NCBI GenBank assembly: GCA_004352715.1 | Contig: SCFE01000003.1 | Location: forward strand, 1,287,060-1,340,501 | DNA: 53,442 nucleotides | Reading direction: 5' to 3' | Source: Hofstenia miamia | Lineage: Eukaryota; Xenacoelomorpha; Acoela | Shown: positions 1 through 11,651 of the stretch, piece after piece | Position numbering within the stretch: position 1 is the stretch's first letter | Layout: every line of letters begins with the position of its first letter | Translations under genes and position numbers: made by a program | Notes under the pieces: model-generated | The model's input: the letters and a program-made list of their open reading frames with translations, nothing else | Databases searched by the model: none | What the model was told of the DNA's origin: nothing

Positions 1-23
1 AAGCTCAGTATAATCACTTCGAA

Positions 24-41
24 TATATATATATATATATA
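24..41. repeat. (TA)n microsatellite
   Basis: Short pure TA run at the left edge of the window. Similar tracts recur throughout and several abut assembly gaps. Confidence 0.9.
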
Positions 42-175
42 GCAGTCTATATAATGAATGAATGCATGGAAAAGGTGAAAAAAGTATAGTGCAGTATTCA
101 ATATGATGTTAATGCAATAACATGCAAGTATATGATCATTACACAAAAAATGATTAATAAAATTACAAATGCTGT

Positions 176-766
176 TCATTTCAAAATTAGCTTACGATGT
201 TTTTCACTAAATTTTTCGATGGCTGACTCCACATCAATACGAACTTTTCTATGAATAAACATACGAGCAAGACCAGTTAATCGTTCGTCTGTCATCGTAG
301 TACGAATGTATGATGTTAAGTACTTCAAAGAAGAAAATGTTCTCTCTGCAGAAGCAGTCGTTATTGGTAATGCACAATATATGGGGAGGTAATCATAAAT
401 ACAGGGATAAAAATCGGGGTTGCAGTGGGACAAAGCAGTAGCAGGACAAGAGGGAGCATCGCTGTTTGTATATGGACAGCATGGTTGATAAAAGTCCATC
501 ATATTGTCAATGTTTTCAAATACATAATGATGCACAAATTTTGGAATCAAAGCACAAATCTTCAAGGCAAGCGTATTATGCTTCGAAAACGGATGAACCA
601 AATAGTTTATTAGCTCATCCAAGAAAGGTATAAAAATACTTCGAGTGTAGTACTCTTGTGGAGAAGATGCATTGACATTGGTTCGATGAATTTGTCTCTT
701 ATTCGTTCGAGGGAACGTCAACTTTTCTTTTAGCAGACTTTCAGCCGCAGTCGAAATGCCACTCAT
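176..766 (-). mobile_element. hAT transposase, C-terminal fragment with dimerisation domain
   Basis: An uninterrupted 196-residue frame. Its last ~70 residues carry the hAT C-terminal dimerisation signature: LPITTASAERTFSSLKYL followed by RTTMTDERLTGLARMFIHR. In the family this region lets the transposase multimerise. The N-terminal BED/zinc-finger part and most of the catalytic RNase-H-like domain are missing; the frame opens near 766 and is preceded by AT-rich non-coding DNA. Full-length transposases of this type are usually over 500 residues, so this is a 5'-truncated copy or the last exon of a domesticated gene. The unbroken frame suggests recent insertion. I see no terminal inverted repeats. 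Family assignment is firm; activity is unlikely. Confidence 0.85.
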
Positions 767-769
767 GAT

Positions 770-2390
770 TTCGTCAACACGGCAATATATATATAAATTT
801 TATATTTCAACTTTTACTTGAATGCCTCTATATTTTAATATGTTTAATGTTTATGACTAATTTGATGATCAGTGTGCTTCCAATTAACTGTGCAATTTAA
901 TTGAATAAAAAAATCTGTGATTTTAGTTTCCAAGCAATGAAAATACCCGTATCATTTGCTTTTTTAATATTTAGCTGTTGCCTTTATAAATGCAGTATTT
1001 GAATGTAATTATTTACAGAAGAGAATCTCTTTATAATTTATAACTATAATATAGCAATTCCACGTATTATTAATAGTTATAAACACTTTGATGATTTAAG
1101 CCATTTGCTGTCTTTCCCTGAAAATTTCGCACATTAAATCATCTGTACATAAATAATTACTTCAAGTTTCATTTCAGTTACAGACGTATTGTAATTACCT
1201 GGTTTTGAAAACAATTGTTTAAACATCCTATTAGCAAGTGTTTAGGAAAAGAATTTGTGGGAAATAGAGAAAGTGAACATTTGTTTATAATGTCCTAAAT
1301 TTCACTTGTATCTTTTGTAATTGGTTGTTTCGCTTCAGTATGGACAACTTGTCACAGCTGTTTCAAGCTTCTAATAGCTCAAAATCACGAAAATTGTTTC
1401 TTCATTTCTGTTAGGTCATCGGAGGTATACATGGGAAGGATTTGTGAAAGTAGCATTAGTTTTTTAGTCTATTGCTTATAATTGAAGGCTGCTTCTGGGT
1501 TCGTAAGCCAAATTGAAGTAATTTACTTAGGGTTTTCCAACATCTAGGCAGTTCCATTAAGAAAAATCTTATAGTGAGTAACAGGCAGCACTTGAGAAGG
1601 CAAAAAAACAATATTGTTCTCCATATGATTCCAATGTACGTTTTATATTTCCCATTTCCTTGGGATTTCTACGGCGCGCGGTAGTAGCTTACATGGTTAG
1701 AATGACCTTCATTGCATTTAAATGGAGGACTTGCAAATCAAATAGAATGTAAGGAGGATACCAGAACGTGTCCAATGCAATTGATTGGTTTAGCGAAGAA
1801 TGTGCACTTGTAGTACCGGAACCTTTCTATTAAATACTTGTCTTTCGAAATTTTGTAAAGGGCATTAGTGTTGGTGATAATTTTGGACTTTTGCTTCAAA
1901 ATGTGGATTAAAAATGAAGATCAAAATTGTTGATATTCGGTGAGCCAATAAAAATATAAGACATATTTTTGCTAAACTAACCATTTCTTTAAATTTTAAA
2001 AAGAAAAGATGTTGGTGGTATTTCTAATTTTTATTACATTTAAATGAAAATTAATAAGACATCAAAGATAAAAGCAATCTTTTGAAAATATGATTTACAA
2101 AGTAAGTAAGAAATTTTCAATCTGTTAATATATTTAATGTTAATGTTAATAGCATTATGTAATACGATTTAGTTGTAATTAATGTAAAATTTTGACAATA
2201 TAATTAAAATGCCTGGTTTTTAAAAAAGCATGTGAACTTGTTGCTGATCCTAATATAGCATGAATAAGTACGCTTAAGACAATCGATTTTCTTTTGAAAA
2301 AATTATATTTTCTGAAAATGGGCTAACCTACAATCCAATTTCTGTAACATCCCCAATTGGTAAGGGGTCTCAATGCTAATTAGCATAGCA
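770..2390. other. non-coding AT-rich stretch
   Basis: No supported coding frame, RNA gene or clear repeat boundary is visible here; frames are closed by stops at short intervals on both strands. Confidence 0.6.
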
Positions 2391-2394
2391 AGCC

Positions 2395-2590
2395 ATGAAC
2401 ATTTGCATACGCATAATCTTTATTCTTGTATTCAGTATGGCTTTATGTAACCTACTTTTGCTAAAAATTGCGAGAGACCTTAAATTGTAACAAATATGGA
2501 ATATTTACTTGTCTAGATCTTTCTAAAGCTTTCGATCCTATCGAACATAACCATTTACTTGAAGTACCTAACACATCTATGGCTGAAATT
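2395..2590 (+). pseudogene. non-LTR reverse transcriptase relic (motif A)
   Basis: In one plus frame around 2505-2580 the DNA reads GIFTCLDLSKAFDPIEHNHL, the motif A region of a non-LTR (LINE) reverse transcriptase with its catalytic Asp in LDLSKAFD. About 70 nt upstream, in another frame, QYGF recalls the conserved block just before motif A. Stops and frame changes on both sides show a dead fragment. Only ~200 bp can be recognised, so the clade is not assignable beyond CR1/Jockey-like. Confidence 0.6.
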
Positions 2591-2786
2591 TGCTAACGGC
2601 AATGGCAATGGGGGTCGTTTGCGGACCAACATATAAATAATAACAAACATTTGAATAAAATTTTTTTAATAACAAATATAGCAAAACAAAATTATAATAA
2701 ATAAAATACAAAACTAAATGCAAACAGAGTAGTAGAAAATGATTCAGCATAATGTGTGAAAAATCATACCTCACAAAATTCTGCAA

Positions 2787-2791
2787 CAGCT

Positions 2792-2818
<27 letters not shown>
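2787..2818. repeat. (TA)n microsatellite
   Basis: Pure TA dinucleotide run of about 32 bp. Confidence 0.9.
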
Positions 2819-2823
<5 letters not shown>

Positions 2824-2920
2824 ATGTACTTACATAGATTAAATATACAATGCTAATATAATATATTAGCTAGTGCCGGCCAACTACATCAATTAATTTT
2901 TAGCTTTGTGTCAAATTTTT

Positions 2921-2963
2921 NNNNNNNNNNNNNNNNNNNNNNNNNNNNNNNNNNNNNNNNNNN
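2921..2963. other. assembly gap (43 N)
   Basis: Run of N directly followed by a (TA)n tract (2964-2991), so the gap probably reflects an unreadable TA repeat. Confidence 0.95.
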
Positions 2964-2996
<33 letters not shown>

Positions 2997-3261
2997 CTAA
3001 AATTAAGTGGTAAGCTATTGCTAGGTGCTGAGATGCAAAGTAAAAAACCTCAAAAATTTACAAATGTTTACAATTGACAAAAAAATTCATTCATTAAAAT
3101 GGTTGCAGATTTTCAAAATTTAATAATTTAAATTGAAAGGAATCATTTAAATGATTTTTTGCATTTAAATATATTTACATTTAAAGGATAATTTAAATTT
3201 AAATGATTTATTTAAGGGGGAGTCACTGAGTATACGGCATAGAGTCATTTATGGTATGGCC

Positions 3262-3941
3262 CATAGATGGAAGCAGGTTGGGTTGACCTGTATTAACCGG
3301 TACCGGTTGGGTTGGGTCGAAAATTTCGTGAAACCGGTTAAACGGTTTTTTTTAAGTCCTGCACAAACCGTGGCTGTCTGTAGGACAGAATTTATATCTC
3401 CGTTTCAAGAAAGTAAAAAGGATTTTTACTAATATATTATAAGAAAAAAAATTGTCACGACGAAGTCGTCTAATACATTCATTTCGCATATGAAACGTTT
3501 AAAAAACATAAAAACAAAAGGAGAAAACGATAAAATCTCTGAGTTGGGGTGTGCTCGTGTAGAGTGTGGAAACGGAAACCCATCCTCATCCACTAGGTAA
3601 GATAAATCAATCCCACTTTTTTGAATACAGATTTACTCTTGTTGATTGAGGTTGAATGTGGTTCCACATTTTCTAGCAAGGGGGCTATGCCGATCTGGAC
3701 CCCAGACCCCCTTCTTTGAAAACGCACCTGGTTCGTTGTAGCTGTTCTGCTAGTAAAACATGGTCTTAAAAAATTCAATAGAAAAAAATTCTAGTTTTTT
3801 TAGCATTCATGCTTTATTTTTGCTCGACCGGTACTGGTAAAATTTTTACCTTCAATAACTTGTTCAACCGGTAACCCAACCGGTTTGGAAATAAAACCAG
3901 TTGGGTTGGGTTGTTAAAAATGTCGAACGGTTCCATCTATG
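3262..3941. mobile_element. non-autonomous hAT element (MITE), 680 bp
   Basis: The ends are perfect 11-bp inverted repeats, CATAGATGGAA at 3262 and TTCCATCTATG ending at 3941. The flanks are identical 8-bp duplications GTATGGCC at 3254-3261 and 3942-3949; eight bases is the diagnostic hAT target-site size. Sub-terminal GGTTGGGTTGGG and ACCGGT-type motifs are repeated at both ends. No transposase is encoded, so it must have been moved in trans. The perfect target duplication points to a fairly recent insertion. Confidence 0.88.
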
Positions 3942-3949
3942 GTATGGCC

Positions 3950-4426
3950 ATAATTTAATGCATTTTTAAATATCTTCATCTATTATTTCGTTCTGTTATC
4001 TCCAAAGGAAGGAAAAGCCTTGCGATATTCAAAGTTTGAAGCAGCTAATTGAAAATGAAGTGAAAATGCCTATAACCAAAACCAAATCAATATATTCATA
4101 TTATGCAATTTACTCTAGACAGTGACACTGTTCTTCAAAAAATTCGCACATGGATATAAATGGTCAATATTCCAAAAAATTTCGACAAATAATGTCGAAT
4201 CATAAGAAAAGATTATACCTATTATAGATGATTTAGGTGCAAAGTGCTATACATCTTTCATAATGTCAGAGCTAATTTTAAATGTATGCAAATTGAATAC
4301 GCACGGAAAACAATAATCATTTGAAACAAATATGTTTTAGACGCTTAAGCAATGGTGTAATGCTAAAATTGTAACAAGGGGGACTCTTTTAGAGATAAGC
4401 CATCCAGCATGTGGGCTCAGATATGG
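3950..4426. other. non-coding stretch
   Basis: No supported gene or repeat. Confidence 0.5.
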
Positions 4427-7290
4427 CTGGCTAGTTATGAATAATTCTTTTTTGTTTTTGAAAATTGCAATTGTGTTAATCTTATAAAAGTATAATGAAA
4501 ATTTATTCACAGTCATATTGTTAACATTTGAGGGATTGCTATTAGATCTGTGTGAGCAGAGATAGTCATTTGTCGAAAACTCTGGAGCAAACCCAGCAGG
4601 GCCTACGAAACTTTAGGGCTGACAGTTAACTATGCCAATTCAGCATATTTTGGGTCATTTAAAATTCTTGCCAAAAAATGTCTTCAGAGTTTCGTTTGTA
4701 ATTTACTTATAAAATTTACTTACTGAAAATTTACATAGTTTTGAAAGAGTAACATCATACCAATGTAAAATTTCAAAATGCAAATCTCATTTGTCAACAC
4801 ATTGTTCAATCAACACACGAATCAATCAAGTCTTTCAAGGGAGCTTTTCATGAAACACATACTTTTGAAAAATTAATTTTAAATGCATGTAATGCACTTA
4901 TGTATTTAATCATATTTTTTAAAATTCAACCTGATTTTTTCAAATAATGAAATTTCGTATGTTGCATAATACATACTTGAGTCTCAGCAATTGTTAATAA
5001 TAGCTTTGCCATGCATTGGCCTTATCTCTTTGTACAACTTCTTTGAATTTATCAACTTAATGAATATTTGTTAGACATCCGTAGCCAAGGGGTTTAGGGG
5101 GATAAACTACTAATGGGAGATTAGGTACTCGCTGGAAAATATATCTAAGAACAACAATAGCTTGTAAAGATGATTTTTTAAAATTAATTTTAATTTAATT
5201 TGGGAGTTTTGAAAAATATCACAATTGAGGGATAATCATAGTTTGATTGACTTTCGAATCAATATCAGCTATTTTCACAAGGCTTTCAATTAAGGAAAGG
5301 CAGGCACACTTGATTTTAATGAGTTCTCTTTGTTTGAAATATGGTATATTGGTTGTACAATTTGTTGCAAATCTTTAGCTGTGGGATATATGAGATTGCC
5401 ACATATGCAGTTAACATGTACAATGTGTGAGTTTATTAGTCAATACTTTTGCTGGACATGCCATTAACTTCTTGAAAACTTGAAACCCCTGGATATCTTC
5501 CACTTCTTGGTTAAAATATGTGCTAAAATTTTAGTTTCATTATTAAATTCATGAAAAAAAGGAATCCAAAATTTAAAAGCACTAAAAATTTAAAAGTATT
5601 ACTTCCACATCTAATAAACAGAAATAGTTTAAGTAGTTGATGATCGCATTTGCCTTAGATTTTCTAATGTCTCCACATTATGTATTGAGAGAATTTATTT
5701 CAAAAAATCAAAATTTTCAAAGAAAAATAGTAAAAATGGCTTGATTTCTTAAACATGTTCACCAATAGTTGTGTCAATATCTCATGATTTACAAATTTCC
5801 TAATAGATTTGGAGAAAATTGTTTGAAAATTTGGATAAACGAGTGATCCTTTTAAANCTGGCTAGTTATGAATAATTCTTTTTTGTTTTTGAAAATTGCA
5901 ATTGTGTTAATCTTATAAAAGTATAATGAAAATTTATTCACAGTCATATTGTTAACATTTGAGGGATTGCTATTAGATCTGTGTGAGCAGAGATAGTCAT
6001 TTGTCGAAAACTCTGGAGCAAACCCAGCAGGGCCTACGAAACTTTAGGGCTGACAGTTAACTATGCCAATTCAGCATATTTTGGGTCATTTAAAATTCTT
6101 GTCAAAAAAATGCCTTCAGTTTTTCGGTTGTGAGAAACTTATAAAATTTACTCACTGACAATTTACATAGAGTTTTGAAAGAGTAACATCATACCAATGT
6201 AAAATTTCAAAATGCAAATCTCATTTGTCAACACATTGTTCAATCAACACACGAATCAATCAAGTCTTTCAAGGGAGCTTTTCATGAAACACATACTTTT
6301 GAAAAATTAATTTTAAATGCATGTAATGCACTTATGTATTTAATCATATTTTTTAAAATTCTACCTGATTTTTTCAAATAATGAAATTTCGTATGTTGCA
6401 TAATACATACTTGAGTCTCAGCAATTGTTAATAATAGCTTTGCCATGCATTGGCCTTATCTCTTTGTACAACTTCTTTGAATTTATCAACTTAATGAATA
6501 TTTGTTAGACATCCGTAGCCAAGGGGTTTAGGGGGATAAACTACTAATGGGAGATTAGGTACTCGCTGGAAAATATATCTAAGAACAACAATAGCTTGTA
6601 AAGATGATTTTTTAAAATTAATTTTAATTTAATTTGGGAGTTTTGAAAAATATCACAATTGAGGGATAATCATAGTTTGATTGACTTTCGAATCAATATC
6701 AGCTATTTTCACAAGGCTTTCAATTAAAGAAAGGCAGGTATACTTGATTTTAATGAGTTCTCTTTGTTTGAAATATGTTATATTGGTTGTACAATTTGTT
6801 GCAAATCTTTAGCTGTGGTATATATGAGATTGCCACATATGCAGTTAACATGTACAATGTGTGAGTTTATTAGTCAATACTTTTGCTGGACATGCCATTA
6901 ACTTCTTGAAAACTTGAAACCCCTGGATATCTTCCACTTCTTGGTTAAAATATGTGCTAAAATTTTAGTTTCATTATTAAATTCATGAAAAAAAGGAATC
7001 CAAAATTTAAAAGCACTAAAAATTTAAAAGTATTACTTCCACATCTAATAAACAGAAATAGTTTAAGTAGTTGATGATCGCATTTGCCTTAGATTTTCTA
7101 ATGTCTCCACATTATGTATTGAGAGAATTTATTTCAAAAAATCAAAATTTTCAAAGAAAAATAGTAAAAATGGCTTGATTTCTTAAACATGTTCACCAAT
7201 AGTTGTGTCAATATCTCATGATTTACAAATTTCCTAATAGATTTGGAGAAAATTGTTTGAAAATTTGGATAAACGAGTGATCCTTTTAAA
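4427..7290. repeat. 1.43-kb direct duplication joined by a single N
   Basis: 4427-5856 and 5858-7290 are near-identical copies in the same orientation separated only by one N at 5857. Differences are few except for a cluster near 4669-4735 versus 6100-6175. A one-base gap at the exact junction suggests two haplotypes or overlapping contigs placed in tandem rather than a real tandem duplication. No gene is recognised in either copy; the short frames are closed by stops. Confidence 0.9.
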
Positions 7291-7706
7291 TTTACATCAG
7301 CCTGTTTAATGTTAAGGAAAGTTGAAATTCCCCATCCATCTTTTGTTGATGTTACCACAGGCTTGCTTTAAGATAGGAAAATATATTAATATTTTTATGA
7401 ATTTAGCAATTGAATTTAGTTTTGATTCTTAATGCTTTGGGGCTTCGCCCCAAATAATTTTCAAAAAGAGAGGCGCAGCAACCCCCCCCCACTACACCAT
7501 TACGCTTAAGACGATCTAACATTTTACCAAGTCTTATAATGTGTGATATCCGCCAATAAACTTAGATGTATGCTGAAAATTATTCTGGAAAAAAAATGAT
7601 AAAAATTATTTCTAATGAGGAGTCGGAAACCGATGCTTACTTCTACGCTTTATCGAGTCTCAAAAAAGTTTCCTTATTATAGTCCAAACAATCACAATGT
7701 GGAACC

Positions 7707-9097
7707 CAGAGTTAGAATCGGTTTGACCCGTCCGGCCGGTTCAAAAGCCGATCGATCTGTACCAGTTGGGTAGGATCAAGATTTTTGTTCAGGCTAGGCC
7801 ACTGCCTTTAGGCGGTAACGGGTAAGCTATGTATTTTAGGTGCTAATGAGCAAAATCATGAATTTCACAGACAATATATACACATAACACCAAAATTGGT
7901 TGACATTATTTTGAAAGTGTTTTCATTTTAAAAAGTACATTAAAATGCTAAAGCAATAGCTCACGGGTCAACAGTTTTCGATAAGGGCATGATTTTATAT
8001 TTTAACGGCAACATGCCAGTCAGAATTTTTGTTATTGTCCAAACCTCTACGATTTAATTTTTGTCCAAGTTTTAATAGCAACAAAATTCTTAATATTATT
8101 TTTTGTAATAAAAGTAGTAATACTTCCATTATATCGAACTTAAGTTTTATGTATTAGATTGGTGAAATATTAGACTATATTTTGGCAACTTTACTACATG
8201 ATATACAAAAACTTAAGCGACCAAATTTAGTCCATAACTGCCAAATACCTGCCGGAATTTCAAATATTTAGGCGATTAACCCTATATGGACCAATTTATT
8301 TTGCATCTGGTTTTTATGCATTTGTTTACATCTGAGAAGTAGAACACGTGACAAGAGTTTGAACGAAACAATACGAATAACTGCACTCGTCTTATGTAGC
8401 CACGGTTGTGTCCCGTTCATTTAATAACCACATGTGAAAAAAACATTCTGATTATATTTATAACATCAATGTTTTTCTAATGTCGCTGAGGTCCATATAG
8501 GGTTAAACTAGTCCTATCTACTATCTAGGGATATCTTGATACAGGTAATACTTAGTTTTTACCAAAATATATGACCTACGCAATGCATATCGCATTGTTG
8601 GACATTGGATTGTTGTGGTATAAATAACGTACATCCTCTTAATTTCTGGGAATTTAAAGCATTTCTGTTTCCTCATCTCAGCTTAATTGCCCGCAAATTA
8701 TTCGTGATATTAGTCTAAGAAGCTGAGTCTGAGCACCACTTCTCTTCTGCAGGACAGCCTTTTCCTTAAAATTTAGTTGTAAAAGAATACACTGTTGAAG
8801 TAGTTGCGGTCTTGAAAGATGCAAGATTTGACAAACGTTTGAATAATAATTTGTACGGCCAATTTGCGTACTGTATAAATTTTATAAACAGTCCAATTTG
8901 AGAATATAGTTTTCTTAATCTTCACTGTTCTGTATTCTTTCCTTATAACTTTGAGAAAATATCCTTATCGCATCGCAAATATCAAATTCTTGGTGTCGGT
9001 CAAAACCGGTTTAAAATTTTTAAAAGAATAGACCAGTTCGGAAAAAGCCTTTCCAGTTGAGTCAAGTCAGCAAAAATCCTAACCAGTTCCAATTCTG
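7707..9097. mobile_element. older hAT-like MITE
   Basis: The left end CAGAGTTAGAATCGGTT (7707) and the reverse complement of the right end, CAGAATTGGAACTGGTT (ending 9097), are imperfect inverted repeats with a hAT-style CAG start. Flanking octamers GTGGAACC and ATGGCACC match at six of eight positions, as expected for a decayed 8-bp target duplication. The interior has no transposase and contains a nested piggyBac MITE. Confidence 0.65.
8280..8502. mobile_element. piggyBac MITE, 223 bp, nested
   Basis: Perfect 13-bp inverted repeats CCCTATATGGACC / GGTCCATATAGGG bounded on both sides by TTAA (8276-8279 and 8503-8506). TTAA target duplication and CCC-starting ends are diagnostic of piggyBac. 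It sits inside the hAT-like MITE at 7707-9097 and so inserted later. It encodes nothing. Confidence 0.85.
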
Positions 9098-9415
9098 ATG
9101 GCACCCATATCCCCCTTTAATGCATGGGTACCTATAAAAAATAAGTATTTGAAGAAAAACTTTAAAAAACATATTTTTAAAACCAGCCCTTTGCATCGAG
9201 GCTTTATGATTAAATCATGCATTCAATGATATATTCATAAATAACTAGGCCTAAGACATGCTAATTTTAAAAAATTTATGCATGCTTAGTACCAAAAATT
9301 ATCAAAAACAATGTGAATCTAAAATCCTATATTCATATAATTTTATGAACCGATGTAAAAAAATTATATAGGAAATTATACAAACTACTTCCAAAGTAAT
9401 TAATCTTTGAGTTCA
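9098..9415. other. non-coding spacer, downstream of gene A
   Basis: AT-rich; no signals beyond possible 3' flank of the minus-strand gene that ends at 9416. Confidence 0.5.
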
Positions 9416-10356
9416 CTATTCAAAACTCCCTAATGCTTTAGGTCTACCATAAAGCATCGTTTTCTCGGGAGCATTATTGAGGATTCCTGGTTTCTCTAAC
9501 AAGTTGTTTCTTCTTGATTCAGATTTCAACTGGAAACTTCTTTTTGCAAAAAGTTTGTTACTATAAGTTTCCTCGGACGTATCACTTTCGTCTCCATTAT
9601 TGAATTGATTATTGTTAACATCTAAAATACTTTCCATTCGAAATTCTAATTCGTTTGAATCGCGACCGTTGCTGCGATGACTATTATCTCCATATCGATG
9701 TTTGTATTCATTGTCCCATTGATGTATGTTTTTAAGCATATGATCAGTTTTATCAAAATTCTGACTTTCCGAGACATTGGATCTTTGATAACTGTTGGGT
9801 GTCTTAATTATTGAAAGATCAATTTTTCTATTGAGCTTCATAGATCTTTCAAGAAGTTGTTCTCTAGATCGTCTAGCCTGAACTAATTTAGTCTTTAACT
9901 CCTTTAATACAGTAAGTTTTTCCGAGGTTTCTGTAAGAGGGAATTGTGGTTGATTGTAGTTATCTGTTGGGACATTTTCAAGACCCCTTTGATTTTGAAT
10001 TTTTATTGAGCTACTCAAATTCTTCGATGGTGTTCCTGTAAATGAATGTTGGCTTACTGTAGACATCATTACTATAACCCGTAAATGAATCAAATTTTGA
10101 GGGTTTTATTTTCCTATTTTTTTTGCTGGTTAAGTTGAAGTGATCCGATGTTGGGATAATCATTTGATGATAAGTCATTTTGTTGATTTCCATTCCTTGA
10201 GTACTCAAAATACTCAGCCTGGGGATAAGAAATGTAGCTGCTAAGCATAGATTCCTCGGGAATATTTCAATTTACATTTCGTTTTTTAAATTCAGACGAA
10301 TAAGCTGCATTTAAAAAGAGACTAATAAAAACTAATACATTTAGATCTTGCAGCAT
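9416..10356 (-). pseudogene. gene A: secreted low-complexity coiled-coil family member, disrupted
   Basis: I do not recognise a known family. Start chosen at 10356: the first 20 residues (MLQDLNVLVFISLFLNAAYS) form a clear signal peptide, and the family box GGCGGGAA lies 24 nt upstream. An in-frame TGA follows after 29 residues, then the same frame continues in Tyr/Asn/Gln/Ser-rich sequence to an A-run near 10115 where the frame shifts. A second shift occurs near 10015-10090. The final frame (to 9416) is open for over 200 residues. It carries a charged helix, LKELKTKLVQARRSREQLLE, matching those in genes B and C, then an Asn/Ser/Asp-rich hydrophilic tail. Either this is a young pseudogene, or homopolymer errors and short introns disguise a working gene. 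Signal peptide and helix are seen; shared function with B and C is inference. Confidence 0.6.
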
Positions 10357-10370
10357 AATATATTTAACAA

Positions 10371-10383
10371 CATTCCCGCCAAA
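10371..10383 (-). promoter_or_regulatory. E2F-like box TTTGGCGGGAATG upstream of gene A
   Basis: Minus-strand TTTGGCGGGAATG ends about 14 nt before the gene A start codon; GGCGGGAA itself begins 24 nt before it. A and B share the 15-mer ATTTGGCGGGAATGT. TTTGGCGGGAA fits the established E2F/DP consensus. It could act as a promoter element or within a short 5' leader. Confidence 0.5.
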
Positions 10384-10399
10384 TCGAATCACATAAAAT

Positions 10400-11100
10400 G
10401 TATGAGATCAAATTAAATTCTGTACAAGAATCACAATATTTTGAAATTTTTTAACTGCTAGAACACCATTAAAATCATGGCTGACTGCAAGCAGGAGGGA
10501 GGGGAAAGCTTGGGGATAAGCCGCCTTCCCACCCAAAGAAAATGTTTGATGAAGCGCCCCATCCCAGTGATTTTAAAATTGAATGTAACATTGAAGTCTC
10601 ATGCTGTGGGAATTGCATATTCTTGAATGTTCCACAAGTGTGTTGACTTGGATAAACCTAGGCTTGTCAACGAGCCGAGCTTCTAACAAGCCAAACCCAG
10701 CAGAGTTTGAGCACTGGATTGGATATACAACGAGCACAAATAAGGAGCCTTTTTTAAGCAAAGCAAATTTATAATTCTGCTTTTTAAGAACAGTTAATAA
10801 TCATGTAATATTGTATAAATCAAATACACAAAGTTTTGCTGTATATGTCCTAGTATATATTCAACAATGTGCTAAAAATTTTGTGCATAGCAAATTTAAA
10901 TTGAATGTTTTTACTTTGATTAAATTTAAAAATATTTTTTACAATAAAACATAAAAAATTATAGTCAAATGGAGTTTTCCTAATTTCCAGGCAATAGTAG
11001 CTCAGTGCTGAAATTTTGCTAAAATTTTTTTATAATAACTTGAATATTACAATTTTAATAAATGATGTTACCATTATTTTCGTATTTTATATAATCAATA
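10400..11100. other. non-coding stretch 5' of gene A
   Basis: Contains a GC-richer patch (10490-10560) of unknown nature; no supported coding region. Confidence 0.5.
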
Positions 11101-11129
11101 GAAATGCTACATAAATGCATTTTAAAATT

Positions 11130-11560
11130 GAATCCACTATTTGACGCGTTTCGACCTTTTATTGATCATCGTCAGAAATATTTCCCCAGAAAAATTTTTA
11201 CAGAACTGTAGACTTCACTTTATAATTAACTAAAATAATTTCTATATGCTAAAATTTAAAATAGATGTAATCTTTGAAATGCATTTATTTGCTTTAAGTA
11301 TAATGCTTCTCCTATTTTTGTATTGTTAGTTTTTATGTTATGATGTTAAAATTGTCTTTTTTAATTTCATGATGACGTTGAAATATTTCAGTATTTAAAT
11401 GTCCATTAATATGCTCTTTTATGCGCTACCCAAAATAGCGGCTTGTTTCTCCAATGTACAATTTGTTAGAATTGTCACATTGACATTTATAAACTATTGA
11501 AGAAACTAAGTCTTCGGGAATGTGGTCTTTGTTTTTAAAAAGATGCTCAGTTTTCTACTA
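11130..11560 (-). pseudogene. Penelope-like retroelement relic with GIY-YIG endonuclease
   Basis: On the minus strand around 11430-11540 one frame reads DHIPEDLVSSIVYKCQCDNS followed by NKLYIGETSRYFG. This is the GIY-YIG nuclease signature of Penelope-like elements, here IVY and YIG with the expected Cys spacing. Further on come RIKEHINGHL and a QRHHEIKK block typical of the domain's second half. The motif ACGCGTTTCGACC near 11141 resembles the terminal region of these elements. Stops interrupt the frame (one just after YFG), so it is inactive. The reverse transcriptase part is not recognised. Confidence 0.65.
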
Positions 11561-11609
11561 AAAATTGGAATAAGTCTTGATTTTACGCGCTTTAAAATTT
11601 TATTGATAT

Positions 11610-11616
<7 letters not shown>

Positions 11617-11649
<33 letters not shown>
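11617..11649. repeat. (TA)n microsatellite
   Basis: Pure TA run. Confidence 0.9.

Positions 11650-11651
<2 letters not shown>

Noticed and set aside
2577-2822. 82-codon frame with (Tyr-Ile)n
   Set aside because: Its start is a translated TA microsatellite and the remainder has no protein-like features.
3290-3325. Telomere-like GGTTGGGTTGGG repeats
   Set aside because: They are sub-terminal motifs of a hAT MITE with defined ends and target duplication.
7134-7358. 75-codon minus-strand frame
   Set aside because: It crosses the end of the duplicated segment, is AT-rich, and has no family resemblance or splice context.
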